Positions 21,289 to 30,779 are shown, counted from the first letter of the stretch. The stretch: 64,000 nucleotides of DNA from Sphingomonas sp. HDW15A (GCF_011301715.1 NZ_CP049870.1:1798001-1862000); one strand, 5' to 3'. Program-made: numbers and translations. Notes: generated by a model not told the origin, from the letters alone.

Positions 21289-22281
21289 ATGCCCAGCGAT
21301 CCGGCCCACCAAGATCTTCTCGAGGCACTCGACGAGCCGGTGCTGATATTGTCGGGGCGGAAGCTCCGCTCCGCCAATGCTGCTGCGCGAAGGCTTTTAG
21401 GACGGAACATCGTCGGCCGCGACATCCGCCTCGTCATCCGTCATCCCCAAGTGCTCGAGCTTTTGCTGGCCGGGAAAAATGCAGACCTTGCTGCCGTCGG
21501 GATTGGCGGCGCGGAGCGCCCCTGGACGATCCAGATGCGCCCGGTGGATGGCGATTCGGCCTGCCTGGTACGATTTGTGGATCGCAGCGAATCGATCGCC
21601 GCAGAGCGGATGAGAGTCGATTTCGTGGCCAATGCCAGCCACGAGCTGCGGACTCCTCTGGCGACCATCTCTGGCTATGCGGAGACCCTGGCCGAGCCCG
21701 ACGTGCCTCCTGAGCTCCGCCAGAAGTTCGCGGCGACGATCTCCGGTGAGGCAGCGAGGATGCAGCACATCATCGAAGATTTAATGAGCCTTTCGCGGAT
21801 CGAGGCGAGCCGCTTCATTACCCCGGACGAGCGGTGCGAACTGGCGACGGTCGCCCGGCAGGGGGTGGATCAGATCGAGCCGCTCGCCGAGCGTAAGTCC
21901 TGCGACGTTCAGCTTGAGGTCGATGTATCTGCAAAAACGAGCGTGGCGGGAGACCATGTCCAGCTGCTTCAGGCCGTGGACAATTTGCTGTCCAACGCCA
22001 TTCGCTACGGCGGGACGAAGGTCCTGCTGTCAGTAGGAGTGGAATTCGGCCGCCCGTATCTCAGGGTCAAGGACAATGGCCCGGGAATCCCCGCCGTTCA
22101 CCTGCCGCGTATAACCGAGCGCTTCTATCGCGTGGACGAAGGCAGAAGCCGCGGCGGCGGCGGAACAGGTCTCGGCCTTGCGATCGTAAAGCATATCGTT
22201 GAGCGGCACCGCGGGACCCTCGACATCCGCTCTCGGCCCGGAGAGGGAACGACGGTAACGATTTCCTTGCCGCCGGCGTGA
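21289..22281 (+). CDS. phoR: Phosphate-regulon sensor histidine kinase PhoR
   Basis: 330 residues. A PAS-like domain occupies residues 1-100. The phospho-accepting His is His118 in FVANASHELRTPLATISGYA. The HATPase domain follows with the N box DNLLSNAIRYGG, DNGPGIP and GGTGLGLAIVKHIVERHRG. No membrane helix is visible at the N-terminus, so it is probably peripheral or anchored through partners. It senses phosphate sufficiency through Pst/PhoU and controls PhoB, encoded 5 kb downstream at the end of the cluster. Confidence 0.92.
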   Translation: MPSDPAHQDLLEALDEPVLILSGRKLRSANAAARRLLGRNIVGRDIRLVIRHPQVLELLLAGKNADLAAVGIGGAERPWTIQMRPVDGDSACLVRFVDRSESIAAERMRVDFVANASHELRTPLATISGYAETLAEPDVPPELRQKFAATISGEAARMQHIIEDLMSLSRIEASRFITPDERCELATVARQGVDQIEPLAERKSCDVQLEVDVSAKTSVAGDHVQLLQAVDNLLSNAIRYGGTKVLLSVGVEFGRPYLRVKDNGPGIPAVHLPRITERFYRVDEGRSRGGGGTGLGLAIVKHIVERHRGTLDIRSRPGEGTTVTISLPPA

Positions 22282-22310
22282 TTGTCACGAAACTGCAATG
22301 CCACTGACGC
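22282..22310 (+). promoter_or_regulatory. Pho box upstream of pstS
   Basis: TTGTCAC (22282-22288), four bases, CTGCAAT (22293-22299), four bases, CTGACGC (22304-22310): 7-base direct repeats with 11-base periodicity matching the PhoB consensus CTGTCAT/CTGTAAT. It starts right at the phoR stop, about 70 bases before the pstS start. Confidence 0.7.
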
Positions 22311-22376
22311 AAAGGACCCAGGGGCCGGCAGGATCGGTCCAAAACGCAGTCCGGCATGGGCTTGGGGAGTTTCGAC

Positions 22377-23414
22377 ATGAAGAAGATTTTGGGTGTGCTG
22401 CCGCTGGTAGCGCTTGTCGCGGCATGCGGGAGTGGCGGAAGCGAAGGCGCCAAGGCTGGCGGGCAGATCAAGATCGTCGGCTCATCGACCGTTTATCCGT
22501 TCACGACCGCGGTTGCCGAGGAATTCCAACGCGCAAATCCGGGCAGCTCGGTGATCGTCGAATCGACCGGCACGGGCGCGGGCATCAAGCTTTTCTGCGC
22601 CGGCGTGGGCGAGCAGTTCCCGGACGGGGTGAACGCATCGCGGCCCATGAAGGCCAGCGAATACGCCGATTGCGAAAAAAACGGCGCCAAGAACGTCATT
22701 GAGATCCCTGTCGGAATAGACGGCCTCACGCTGATCCAGGCCAAGGGCCAGCCGGCGCTGAACCTGACGGTCGCGCAAATCTACAAGGCGCTTGCCGCCA
22801 AGCCGTTCGGCAAGGAGCAGACGGCGCAGACGTGGGCTGACATCGACCCGTCGCTGCCAGCGATAAAGATCCGGGTGCTTGGCCCGCCGCCGACTTCCGG
22901 CACGCGCGACAGCCTGGCAGAGCTGATCCTCGAGAAGGGTTGCGACAGCGACCCCGCGATGAAGGCGCTGAAGGAAAGCGACAAGGACGCGCACAAGGAA
23001 ACCTGCACCAAGATCCGCGAAGACGGGGCTTATGTCGAGGCGGGCGAGAACGACAACCTGCTGGTGCAGAAGGTCTCCGCCGATCCGGGCGCGCTCGGGG
23101 TTCTGGGCTACAGCTTCCTCGAAGAGAATGTCGACAAGGTCGCCCCCGTCTCGATCGCTGGAGTCGCACCCACCGAGGAGACGATCAGCAACCTCAGCTA
23201 TCCGGGTGCGCGCAAGCTTTACGTCTATTTCAAGGGCGAGCACATCGCCGTCAAGCCGGCCATCAAGGCGTTCATCGAAGCCTATTCAAAGGCTTGGGGC
23301 CCCGGCGGACTGCTTGTCAGCCGCGGCCTCGTTCCGCTTGGCGCCGCCGACCTGACCGCAGCAACGGCACAGGCTGGTGCGTTGAAGCCACTCGACAAAG
23401 CGACCCTCAAGTAA
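22377..23414 (+). CDS. pstS: Phosphate-binding lipoprotein PstS
   Basis: 345 residues from the ATG at 22377, which follows GGGGAG; an upstream ATG at 22356 would spoil the signal peptide. A lipobox, LVALVAAC, ends at Cys17. The mature protein has IVGSSTVYPFTTAVAEEF, ESTGTGAGIKLFC and NASRPMK, and the phosphate-contacting PTSGTRDSL. It delivers phosphate to PstCA. A Pho box lies upstream. pstC starts at the base after its stop. Confidence 0.94.
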   Translation: MKKILGVLPLVALVAACGSGGSEGAKAGGQIKIVGSSTVYPFTTAVAEEFQRANPGSSVIVESTGTGAGIKLFCAGVGEQFPDGVNASRPMKASEYADCEKNGAKNVIEIPVGIDGLTLIQAKGQPALNLTVAQIYKALAAKPFGKEQTAQTWADIDPSLPAIKIRVLGPPPTSGTRDSLAELILEKGCDSDPAMKALKESDKDAHKETCTKIREDGAYVEAGENDNLLVQKVSADPGALGVLGYSFLEENVDKVAPVSIAGVAPTEETISNLSYPGARKLYVYFKGEHIAVKPAIKAFIEAYSKAWGPGGLLVSRGLVPLGAADLTAATAQAGALKPLDKATLK

Positions 23415-24797
23415 GTGACTCTTTCGATCGCCCTCATCGCGATCCTGTTGATCGCCGTCATGGCCGGCCTCTTCGCCTTCAATCGAGCGAAGGGGCTGCG
23501 CCTTGGCGGTGCGCGGCTTCACAGCCTGCCGGTCTATCACGCCATCCACGCCGCCATTTGGGCAGCTGCGCCGGCGCTGCTCTTCCTGATGATCTGGGCA
23601 CCGGTCCAGAATGGACTGGTCGATCAGGCAGTCCTTGCCAGTCCGGCTGGCCAATCCCTTCCTGACTTCGAGATGCAGCGCGACGCGATCATCAGCGAGG
23701 CGCGCGAGATTGCGCTCGGCCTGCGCGAGGCCGGCTTCAATCCGGAGTCGACGACTTTGGCCCCGGTCTATGCCTCCGCGATGTCACGCTATGCCATGGC
23801 TGGAGGCGCCGCCGCCCTCGTTCTTGCGCTGGTCGGCGCATTCTTTGGCCTGCGCCGCCAGGGCGTACAGTTTCGAGCCCGTACTTCCGTTGAGAAGTGG
23901 GTCATGGGACTGCTTCTCGGTGCGTCGCTAATCGCGATCCTGACCACCCTTGGTATCGTGCTTTCGCTGCTTTTCGAGAGCCTGATGTTCTTCTCTAAGG
24001 TCAACGTCGGCGAGTTCCTGTTCGGAACGACCTGGAGTCCGCAGACTGCAATCCGGGCAGACCAGGCCGGATCGTCCGGCGCGTTCGGCTCGGTGCCGTT
24101 ATTCTGGGGAACAATCTTCATCGGCGCGATCATCGCCATGATTGTCGCCATTCCGCTTGGGCTGATGAGCGCGATTTTCCTGACCCAATATGCGCCGCAA
24201 AAGCTGCGGGCCTGGCTCAAGCCGATGCTCGAAATCCTCGCCGGGGTGCCGACGGTGGTCTATGGGTATTTCGCGGCCCTGACCGTTGCTCCGATGATCC
24301 GCGATTTCGGGATATCGATCGGGGTCAGTTCGGCCAGCTCGGAAAGCGCTCTCGCTGCCGGTCTGGTCATGGGAATCATGATCATTCCGTTCGTCAGTTC
24401 AATGGCGGACGACAGCATTGCCGCGGTCCCACAGGCCATGCGCGACGGCAGTCTCGCGCTTGGCGCGACCAAATCGGAGACCATCCGCAAAGTGATCCTT
24501 CCGGCGGCGCTTCCGGGCGTCGTCGGAGGCGTGCTGCTTGCAGTCAGCCGAGCGATCGGCGAGACCATGATCGTCGTCATGGCCGCAGGCCTTGCCGCAA
24601 ATCTCACGATTAATCCGTTCGAGAGCGTGACAACCGTGACCACGCAGATCGTCCAGTTGTTAACCGGAGATCAGGAATTCGACAGCGCCAAAACGCTTGC
24701 CGCTTTTGCGCTCGGCCTCCTGCTGTTCGTCATCACGCTGATCCTCAACCTCATCGCGCTTCGCGTCGTCCGCAAATACCGGGAAGCTTATGAATAG
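23415..24797 (+). CDS. pstC: Phosphate ABC transporter permease PstC (long form)
   Basis: 460 residues from a GTG directly after the pstS stop. The C-terminal ~300 residues are the permease proper, with the ABC-coupling motif region LALGATKSETIRKVILPAAL. The first ~150 residues add two or three membrane helices and a periplasmic stretch (LPDFEMQRDAIISEAREIAL) absent from E. coli PstC; such extended forms are known in Alphaproteobacteria. It overlaps pstA by 8 bases. Confidence 0.93.
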   Translation: MTLSIALIAILLIAVMAGLFAFNRAKGLRLGGARLHSLPVYHAIHAAIWAAAPALLFLMIWAPVQNGLVDQAVLASPAGQSLPDFEMQRDAIISEAREIALGLREAGFNPESTTLAPVYASAMSRYAMAGGAAALVLALVGAFFGLRRQGVQFRARTSVEKWVMGLLLGASLIAILTTLGIVLSLLFESLMFFSKVNVGEFLFGTTWSPQTAIRADQAGSSGAFGSVPLFWGTIFIGAIIAMIVAIPLGLMSAIFLTQYAPQKLRAWLKPMLEILAGVPTVVYGYFAALTVAPMIRDFGISIGVSSASSESALAAGLVMGIMIIPFVSSMADDSIAAVPQAMRDGSLALGATKSETIRKVILPAALPGVVGGVLLAVSRAIGETMIVVMAAGLAANLTINPFESVTTVTTQIVQLLTGDQEFDSAKTLAAFALGLLLFVITLILNLIALRVVRKYREAYE

Positions 24798-25689
24798 CGT
24801 ATCGACAGTCTCACGCTGGACGGACGGGTCGATGGCCGACCGCGTTGCCAAGCGCTATTCCGCCGAACGGCGGTTCCGTGCCATCGGCTTTGCGGCGGTC
24901 GCGATTTCGGTCGCCTTCCTCGCCTTCCTGCTAATCACGATGCTCGCCAAGGGTGTTGGTGGGCTCGACATGGCGTTCCTGACTGGCACCGATTCCACGG
25001 AAGCGGCGCGCGCCGGCATCTGGGGTGCGCTCAAGGGCAGCCTTCTGACGATGCTCGTCACGATCGCTCTTGCCTTTCCGATCGGAGTGCTGGCCGCGCT
25101 TTATCTGGAAGAGTTCGCCCCAAGGAATCGCTGGACCGACATGATCGAGGTCTCGATCAACAACCTCGCCGCAGTTCCCTCGATCATTTTCGGCCTGCTC
25201 GGCTTGGCGGTGTTCCTCAACTTCATGCACTTGCCGCGTTCCGCGCCTCTGGTCGGCGGACTGACGCTTGCGTTGATGACCATGCCGGTCATCGTCATCG
25301 CCGGGCGTAACGCGGTAAAATCCGTTCCTCCCTCGATCCGCGACGCCGCGCTGGGTGTCGGCGCGTCGAAGATGCAGGTCGTCTTCCATCACGTCCTTCC
25401 GCTCGCCCTGCCGGGGATCCTCACGGGAACGATCATCGGCCTCGCCCGTGCGCTGGGAGAGACTGCCCCGTTGCTGATGATCGGCATGCGGGCGTTCATC
25501 GTCTCCCCGCCGAATGGAATCACCGATCCGTCAAGTGTTCTGCCGGTGCAGATCTTCTTGTGGTCGGACGAAGTCGACCGGGCCTTCGTCGAGAAGACCA
25601 GCGCGGCGATCATCGTGCTTCTGGTGTTCATGCTCGTGATGAACGGGCTGGCCATTTATCTTCGCAACAAATTTGAACGCCGCTGGTAG
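24790..25689 (+). CDS. pstA: Phosphate ABC transporter permease PstA
   Basis: 299 residues, about six membrane helices. Conserved PstA segments: [38 protein letters not shown] and the coupling loop [20 protein letters not shown]. It pairs with PstC to form the membrane channel. Unlike many relatives in this group it has no long N-terminal periplasmic insert. pstB begins 5 bases after its stop. Confidence 0.94.
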   Translation: MNSVSTVSRWTDGSMADRVAKRYSAERRFRAIGFAAVAISVAFLAFLLITMLAKGVGGLDMAFLTGTDSTEAARAGIWGALKGSLLTMLVTIALAFPIGVLAALYLEEFAPRNRWTDMIEVSINNLAAVPSIIFGLLGLAVFLNFMHLPRSAPLVGGLTLALMTMPVIVIAGRNAVKSVPPSIRDAALGVGASKMQVVFHHVLPLALPGILTGTIIGLARALGETAPLLMIGMRAFIVSPPNGITDPSSVLPVQIFLWSDEVDRAFVEKTSAAIIVLLVFMLVMNGLAIYLRNKFERRW

Positions 25690-25693
25690 GCTC

Positions 25694-26628
25694 ATGATCA
25701 TGACCAAAGAAAAACAGCCGATCGTCACCAACTCGACTGTGCCATTCCCTTCGACCGCCATCTCAGCCGAGGCTGCCCAAGGCCGGGAAGAGGAAAGCGG
25801 TACCGATCGTGCATCGAATCTCGATCCGCCCTCCGTGGCGGAGGACAACCAGGCCGACGCCGGGCCCGGCCGCGCGCCCAAGATGACGGCGCGAGACGTG
25901 CACGTTTTCTATGGCGACAAGGAAGCCATCAAGGGCGTCGACATCGATATTCATGAGGATAAGGTCACGGCCTTCATCGGCCCGTCGGGCTGCGGCAAAT
26001 CGACCTTCCTGCGTTGCCTTAATCGCATGAACGATACGATCGCGGGCGCGCGGGTGACCGGCGATATCAAGCTCGACGGCGAGGATATCCATTCGTCCGC
26101 AATGGACGTGGTCTTGCTCCGCGCGCGGGTGGGAATGGTCTTCCAGAAGCCCAACCCTTTTCCGAAATCGATCTATGAGAACGTCGCTTACGGTCCGCGC
26201 ATCCACGGTCTTGCGAACGACAAGAGCGAGCTTGACGGGATCGTCGAGAATGCCTTGAGGCGCGCCGGCCTTTGGGACGAGGCCAAGGACCGACTTGCCG
26301 AGAGCGGGACAGCATTGTCGGGGGCCAACAACAGCGCCTCTGCATCGCCCGCGCCATTGCGGTCGATCCTGAAGTGATCCTGATGGACGAGCCCTGCTCG
26401 GCGCTCGACCCGATCGCGACCGCCAAGATCGAGGAGCTGATCCACGAGCTTCGTGGGCGTTACGCGATCGCGATCGTGACACACAACATGCAGCAGGCGG
26501 CGCGCGTTTCCCAGCGCACCGCCTTCTTCCACCTTGGCGAGCTGATCGAATACGGACGAACCAAGGACATATTCACGAATCCGCGCGAGCAACGCACTCA
26601 AGACTATATTACCGGCCGCTACGGCTGA
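25694..26628 (+). CDS. pstB: Phosphate ABC transporter ATPase PstB (frameshifted at 26320-26324)
   Basis: Repaired length 311 residues, with about 65 unconserved residues before the ATPase core. Walker A is [14 protein letters not shown] and the Q loop is in [20 protein letters not shown]. The signature motif should read [20 protein letters not shown]: the first frame gives LSGANNS, and the second resumes with [12 protein letters not shown]. One G added to the GGGGG run 26320-26324 restores it exactly. Walker B is [13 protein letters not shown], and the H loop [13 protein letters not shown] is intact. As written the protein would lack its signature and Walker B, yet every neighbour in the operon is whole, so an error is likely. 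Confidence 0.92.
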
Positions 26629-26642
26629 TCGGAGACGGAATC

Positions 26643-27341
26643 ATGGCCACCAGCGGACATACGCTCAAAGCGTTCGACGAGGACCTAGACCGCCTTCGCG
26701 CGCTAATCAGCGAAATGGGCGGAATCGCGGAATACGCCATCCGCGAGTCGATGCGCTGTCTAGTCGAACGCGATCATGACGGCGCTCGCCGCATAATCGA
26801 AGACGACAAGAAGCTCGACGTCCTGGAAGTCGAGGCGGAGCGTCGTGCGGTCCAGCTGATCGCGCTGCGTGCGCCAATGGCCGGTGACCTTCGGGATATC
26901 GTTGCCGCGCTGAAGATTTCCAGCGTGGTCGAACGCATTGGCGATTATGCGAAGAACATCGCCAAGCGGGTTCCGCTCCTCAACAGCCTCGGCAATGTCG
27001 AGCCATTGGCCTTGATGCCGGAAATGGCGCGAATCGCGACAGAGATGGTGCACAACGTCCTGATCGCTTTCGTCGAACGCGATCCGGAAATGGCCCTTCA
27101 GGTGATCGAGCGCGACAGAGCGGTCGACGACTTCTACAATTCGATCTTCCGCGCGCTCCTGACCTTTATGATGGAGAACCCACAGAACATCGGTCAGTCG
27201 ACCCATTTGCTGTTCGTCGCGAAGAACGTCGAACGTGTCGGCGATCATGCGACCAACATCGCCGAGATGGTCTATTACGCAGCCACTGGCGACTATCTCG
27301 GCGATCGGCCGAAAGGTGCCGACCCATTGGAGCAGGAGTAG
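26643..27341 (+). CDS. phoU: PhoU, phosphate signalling protein
   Basis: 232 residues, two repeats of a three-helix bundle, each with the metal-binding pattern (VVERIGDYAKNIAKRV near residue 100 and NVERVGDHATNIAEMVYY near residue 200). PhoU links the Pst transporter to PhoR and represses the regulon when phosphate is plentiful. A GGAG ribosome-binding site precedes the ATG. phoB starts 4 bases after its stop. Confidence 0.95.
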   Translation: MATSGHTLKAFDEDLDRLRALISEMGGIAEYAIRESMRCLVERDHDGARRIIEDDKKLDVLEVEAERRAVQLIALRAPMAGDLRDIVAALKISSVVERIGDYAKNIAKRVPLLNSLGNVEPLALMPEMARIATEMVHNVLIAFVERDPEMALQVIERDRAVDDFYNSIFRALLTFMMENPQNIGQSTHLLFVAKNVERVGDHATNIAEMVYYAATGDYLGDRPKGADPLEQE

Positions 27342-27345
27342 GACA

Positions 27346-28035
27346 ATGGCCTCGCGGCGCCTCCTTCTGGTCGAAGACGATGTCGCGCTGTCGGAGCTTG
27401 TCCGTTTCCACTTCGAGCGCGACGGCTGGGAGGTTCGCCAGACCGGCGACGGCGAAGAAGCGCTGATCATGGCCGACGAGCTCCACCCGGGGCTCATCCT
27501 GCTGGACTGGATGATCGAAGGCGTTTCCGGGCTCGAGGTTTGCCGCCGCCTTCGCCGCCGAGAAACGACCGCCCAAACGCCGATCATCATGCTCACCGCG
27601 CGCGGCGAGGAAGAGGACCGTATCCGCGGGCTCGATACCGGCGCCGACGACTATCTGACAAAGCCCTTCTCGCCCCGCGAACTGGTGGCGAGGGCGACCG
27701 CGGTCCTTCGCCGGTCGAGCCCCGCGCTTACCGGCGAGCGGCTTGAACATAGCGGCATCGAAATGGACATTGCCGCCCACCGCGTCCGACGCGACGGCAA
27801 GCCGATCCACCTTGGACCGACGGAATATCGCCTGCTGCGTTACTTCCTGGAACGCCCCGGCCGTGTCCTTTCTCGCCAGCAACTCCTCGAAGCTGTGTGG
27901 CCGCATAGCGAGGAAATCGAGCTTCGAACGGTTGACGTTCACATTCGCCGTCTCAGGCTGGCTCTCGGCGAGCCCGACCTTATCCGCACCGTTCGCTCGG
28001 CCGGCTACTCGCTCGACGGCGAGGGGGTTGCGTAA
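27346..28035 (+). CDS. phoB: Phosphate-regulon response regulator PhoB
   Basis: 229 residues from the ATG at 27346. An earlier in-frame start would read into phoU; this ATG follows AGGAGTAGG and gives MASRRLLLVEDDVALSELV. The phospho-accepting Asp is Asp54 in LILLDWMIEG, and the receiver ends with DDYLTKPFSPREL. The C-terminal winged helix has RPGRVLSRQQLLEAVWPHSE and TVDVHIRRLRLALGE. It binds Pho boxes such as the one before pstS. Confidence 0.95.
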   Translation: MASRRLLLVEDDVALSELVRFHFERDGWEVRQTGDGEEALIMADELHPGLILLDWMIEGVSGLEVCRRLRRRETTAQTPIIMLTARGEEEDRIRGLDTGADDYLTKPFSPRELVARATAVLRRSSPALTGERLEHSGIEMDIAAHRVRRDGKPIHLGPTEYRLLRYFLERPGRVLSRQQLLEAVWPHSEEIELRTVDVHIRRLRLALGEPDLIRTVRSAGYSLDGEGVA

Positions 28036-28062
28036 CAACCGCCTGCGCAGCATGGCGAGACC

Positions 28063-28803
28063 ATGGCGCGAAAGAACAAGTCGAAAGCGGGGGGAAACCC
28101 GAATCGGCCCCGTTTTTGGGGCAAGCACGCCGTTGCGGCGGCGCTCGACAATCCCAACCGCCGAGTCCTTAAGGCATGGTCAACTCGCGAGGCGGCAAGC
28201 TTCATGCAGTTTCCGACCGAGATGCCGGTGGTGATGGCCGAGGCACCGGACCTTGGCCGGATGGTTCCTCACGACGCGCCTCACCAGGGTGTGGTGATCG
28301 AGGTTGAGCCGCTGGAGGACATCTGGTTGGGTGACGTGCTTGCCGATGCGCCGGAACGCGCCATTCTCTTGGTTCTCGACCAGGTCACAGATCCCCATAA
28401 TGTCGGCGCAATCCTGCGTTCCGCAGCGGCGTTCGGTGCCATCGGCATCGTCACCCAAGACCGCCATTCGCCGCCGGAAAGCGGTGCGCTGGCCAAGGCC
28501 GCTTCCGGCGCGCTGGAGCGCGTTCCCTGGGTTCGCGTCGTCAATCTCGCCCGAGCGCTGGAAGAAATTGCGGAAGCCGGTTTCTGGCGCATCGGTCTCG
28601 CCGGCAAGGCGGAAACAGGGCTTAAGGAAGCACTCGGGCCGCAGCGGGTTGCGCTCGTGCTTGGAGCCGAAGGCCCCGGAATGCGAAGCAACACGCGCGA
28701 ACATTGCGACGCGCTCGCCCGACTGCCGATCACCGACAATGTCGAGAGCCTCAATGTCTCGAATGCCGCGGCGGTCGCGCTATACGCTGCTAGCGTCGCC
28801 TGA
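28063..28803 (+). CDS. rlmB: 23S rRNA 2'-O-ribose methyltransferase, TrmH/RlmB family
   Basis: 246 residues. A substrate-binding N-terminal part (FWGKHAVAAALDNPNRRVLK) is followed by the SPOUT domain with LVLDQVTDPHNVGAILRSAA, VALVLGAEGPGMRSNTREHC and LNVSNAAAVALYAAS: motifs 1-3 of the family. Probably methylates G2251 of 23S rRNA, though related TrmH enzymes cannot be excluded by sequence alone. A Lys-rich N-terminus (RKNKSKAGG) is normal for this group. The stop and the alkA start overlap by one base (TGATG). Confidence 0.88.
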   Translation: MARKNKSKAGGNPNRPRFWGKHAVAAALDNPNRRVLKAWSTREAASFMQFPTEMPVVMAEAPDLGRMVPHDAPHQGVVIEVEPLEDIWLGDVLADAPERAILLVLDQVTDPHNVGAILRSAAAFGAIGIVTQDRHSPPESGALAKAASGALERVPWVRVVNLARALEEIAEAGFWRIGLAGKAETGLKEALGPQRVALVLGAEGPGMRSNTREHCDALARLPITDNVESLNVSNAAAVALYAASVA

Positions 28804-29420
28804 TGGTTCGGACGGTCGAATCGATCAAGGCCTCGGTCGAGGAGCTTGCCCGGCGGGAACAAGCCTTCGCGAGGGTGCTCGACCGCATCGGTCATCCAGA
28901 GCCGCGCGCCAGCGACCGTGGAAGTCAGACGCTGCTACGAACGATCGTCGGGCAGCAGGTCAGTGTCGCCGCCGCCCGCTCGATGTGGAACAAGCTCACT
29001 GCTCGCTACGGCGATCCGGTTGATCTCGGAGCGCTTTCGAAAGCAAGCGATGAAGAGCTACGCCAGGCTGGCCTCTCGCGCCAAAAGGCGGGCTATGCGC
29101 GAAGCCTCGCAAGTCTGGTGCTAAACGGCGAACTGGATCTCGAAGCCCTGCCGGGCGATGACGAGGAAGCGATCGCGCTGCTCACGAAGGTCAAGGGCAT
29201 TGGCCGTTGGTCCGCCGAAATCTACCTCCTGTTCGCGGAAGGGCGGCCTGACGCCTTCCCGGCCGGGGACCTCGCCGTCCAGATTGAGATCGGCAAGCTG
29301 CTCGGTCTGCCGGAAAGGCCATCGGAGAAGCAGCTTCGTGAGTTGGCCGAGGCATGGCGCCCGCACCGCGGAGCGGCGGCGGTGCTCGCGTGGCACTCCT
29401 ACAATAGCGAAGTCATCTAG
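28803..29420 (+). CDS. DNA-3-methyladenine glycosylase II (AlkA-like)
   Basis: 205 residues, the short form without the N-terminal domain of E. coli AlkA. Helix-hairpin-helix region LLTKVKGIGRWSAEIYLLFA, followed by the Pro/Gly loop and catalytic Asp in FPAGDLAVQ. LLRTIVGQQVSVAAARSMWN is the usual start of the HhH-GPD fold. It removes alkylated purines in base-excision repair. Translationally coupled to the methyltransferase gene upstream. Confidence 0.9.
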   Translation: MVRTVESIKASVEELARREQAFARVLDRIGHPEPRASDRGSQTLLRTIVGQQVSVAAARSMWNKLTARYGDPVDLGALSKASDEELRQAGLSRQKAGYARSLASLVLNGELDLEALPGDDEEAIALLTKVKGIGRWSAEIYLLFAEGRPDAFPAGDLAVQIEIGKLLGLPERPSEKQLRELAEAWRPHRGAAAVLAWHSYNSEVI

Positions 29421-29428
29421 CTCGAACG

Positions 29429-30697
29429 CTAGTTCCGCAGGCCCTTTTCATAGCGTCGAGCTCCAAGTCCCTTCCACGACCGCGCGCCTTGGTCGATGCG
29501 AAGCGGGGCAAGGCGTGCCTGCTCCTCCTGGCCCTTGCCGACCAGGAAGCTGACCCCGGTCTGACCTTCCCCGCTCGACCAGCGGTAGCGGGTCGAAACC
29601 GCGACCATCGGCATGAACAGCTTGCGGCCCTCGACCTCATATTCGTGGATCATCTCGCGTGGGATTTTCACCGCGGTACGGAGCGGAACTCGCGACTGCG
29701 GTGCGATGACCGGAATTGCGTCCGTCCCGGCGCTCGGCCGTTTGTAGAACTCGCTGAGCTCGGCGTCCTGCTTTGCGCCGGCATTGAGCAGGCACGCTTC
29801 AATCGAAACGTCGCGGGCCGGCGCGCTGCCGGAGTTGAACAAGGTTACGTTGAAGGCAATGGCGGCGCCATCGTCGTCTACCAGCGCGCGGTCGGGGCTG
29901 AGCTCGACTTCGATCCATGGCCGCAGGCTGCTCGCAACGATCCCCACTGGGCCGGAAGACGTCTTCGAAGTGATAGCGCCGGAAACTGGGCCGGAAATTG
30001 GGCCGGAAACTGGAGCGTCCGGCTTGGGCCGAAGCGTGGTCGGCAGCGGTCGACGAACGAGGGGCTCATCGGCGACCGGCGCGGCTACGGCGCGCGGCAA
30101 TGGCTTTGTCGGCTGTGCCCTAGCCGGCTCCGGTTGAGCGGACGCCCTCGCATCTTGAGTCGCATAGGCGGGGGAAGCGCTACGGCCATGACGGAGGAAC
30201 CAGTAAATGACGGCCCCGCCGGCAGCGAACAGCAGCGCAGCGATCCACACTAGAAGGGAAGAGCTTCCTTCTTCGGCAGGCGTGACAAGCGAGGGACGCG
30301 GCGGCGTAGCCGGAGCGGCGGCTGTCCCTGAGGGTCGTGCCGAGCGAGGCTGCGCGCGCGTCGGGGCGGGGGTGGTCAGACCGTTGGCGGGTTCGATCCG
30401 TGCCGGCGTCGCGGCGGGGCGATCGCGTTGGATGACCGAACGCGCAGCAGAAGACGTCTCACGCGTCGGCGCGCTTTCCGGCCGCGCTGGCGGAGGCGAA
30501 GCCGGCTGAGTGACCGGAACGACCGGCTGCTGCTGTTGTTCGGCGGGACGCGTGACCCGGCCTTCGAGATTAAAATTCTCGAGCTCGCGCGGACCGACAG
30601 TATCGCTCTGCTCAGCCGAGGGCGCAGCATCCTGCGCAACGGCAGGCGTCAGCGCAGCTGCAGCGAGCAATACGAAAAAGAGCCGGAACGCGTTCAA
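29429..30697 (-). CDS. Membrane-anchored hypothetical protein with Pro/Ala-rich linkers
   Basis: 422 residues. Signal peptide (LFFVLLAAAALTPAVAQ), a low-complexity Pro/Gln/Arg region (residues 35-145), one membrane helix (LLVWIAALLFAAGGAVIYWF) and a second Pro-rich linker containing tandem GPISGPVSG. The C-terminal 170-residue domain looks like a beta-sandwich (IEVELSPDRALVDDDGAAIA, FNVTLFNSGSAPARDVSIEA). That domain resembles protein-interaction folds of the CARDB type, but I cannot name a family with confidence. Convergent with alkA. Possibly an envelope scaffold protein; function unknown. Confidence 0.7.
   Translation of the reverse strand: MNAFRLFFVLLAAAALTPAVAQDAAPSAEQSDTVGPRELENFNLEGRVTRPAEQQQQPVVPVTQPASPPPARPESAPTRETSSAARSVIQRDRPAATPARIEPANGLTTPAPTRAQPRSARPSGTAAAPATPPRPSLVTPAEEGSSSLLVWIAALLFAAGGAVIYWFLRHGRSASPAYATQDARASAQPEPARAQPTKPLPRAVAAPVADEPLVRRPLPTTLRPKPDAPVSGPISGPVSGAITSKTSSGPVGIVASSLRPWIEVELSPDRALVDDDGAAIAFNVTLFNSGSAPARDVSIEACLLNAGAKQDAELSEFYKRPSAGTDAIPVIAPQSRVPLRTAVKIPREMIHEYEVEGRKLFMPMVAVSTRYRWSSGEGQTGVSFLVGKGQEEQARLAPLRIDQGARSWKGLGARRYEKGLRN
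29978..30013 (+). repeat. Three tandem 12-base repeats within a coding region
   Basis: GCCGGAAACTGG occurs at 29978-29989, 29990-30001 (one mismatch, ATTGG) and 30002-30013. On the coding strand it encodes repeats of Gly-Pro-x-Ser in the linker of the membrane-anchored hypothetical protein. In frame, so length changes would be tolerated. Confidence 0.9.
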
Positions 30698-30779
30698 CCT
30701 CAGTCCTTTGGCCGTGGATTCGACAGGCGCGGCTAATGCCGACTGGGCGCCGGATGTTCAAGCCGCCCCCGGCGACCGG

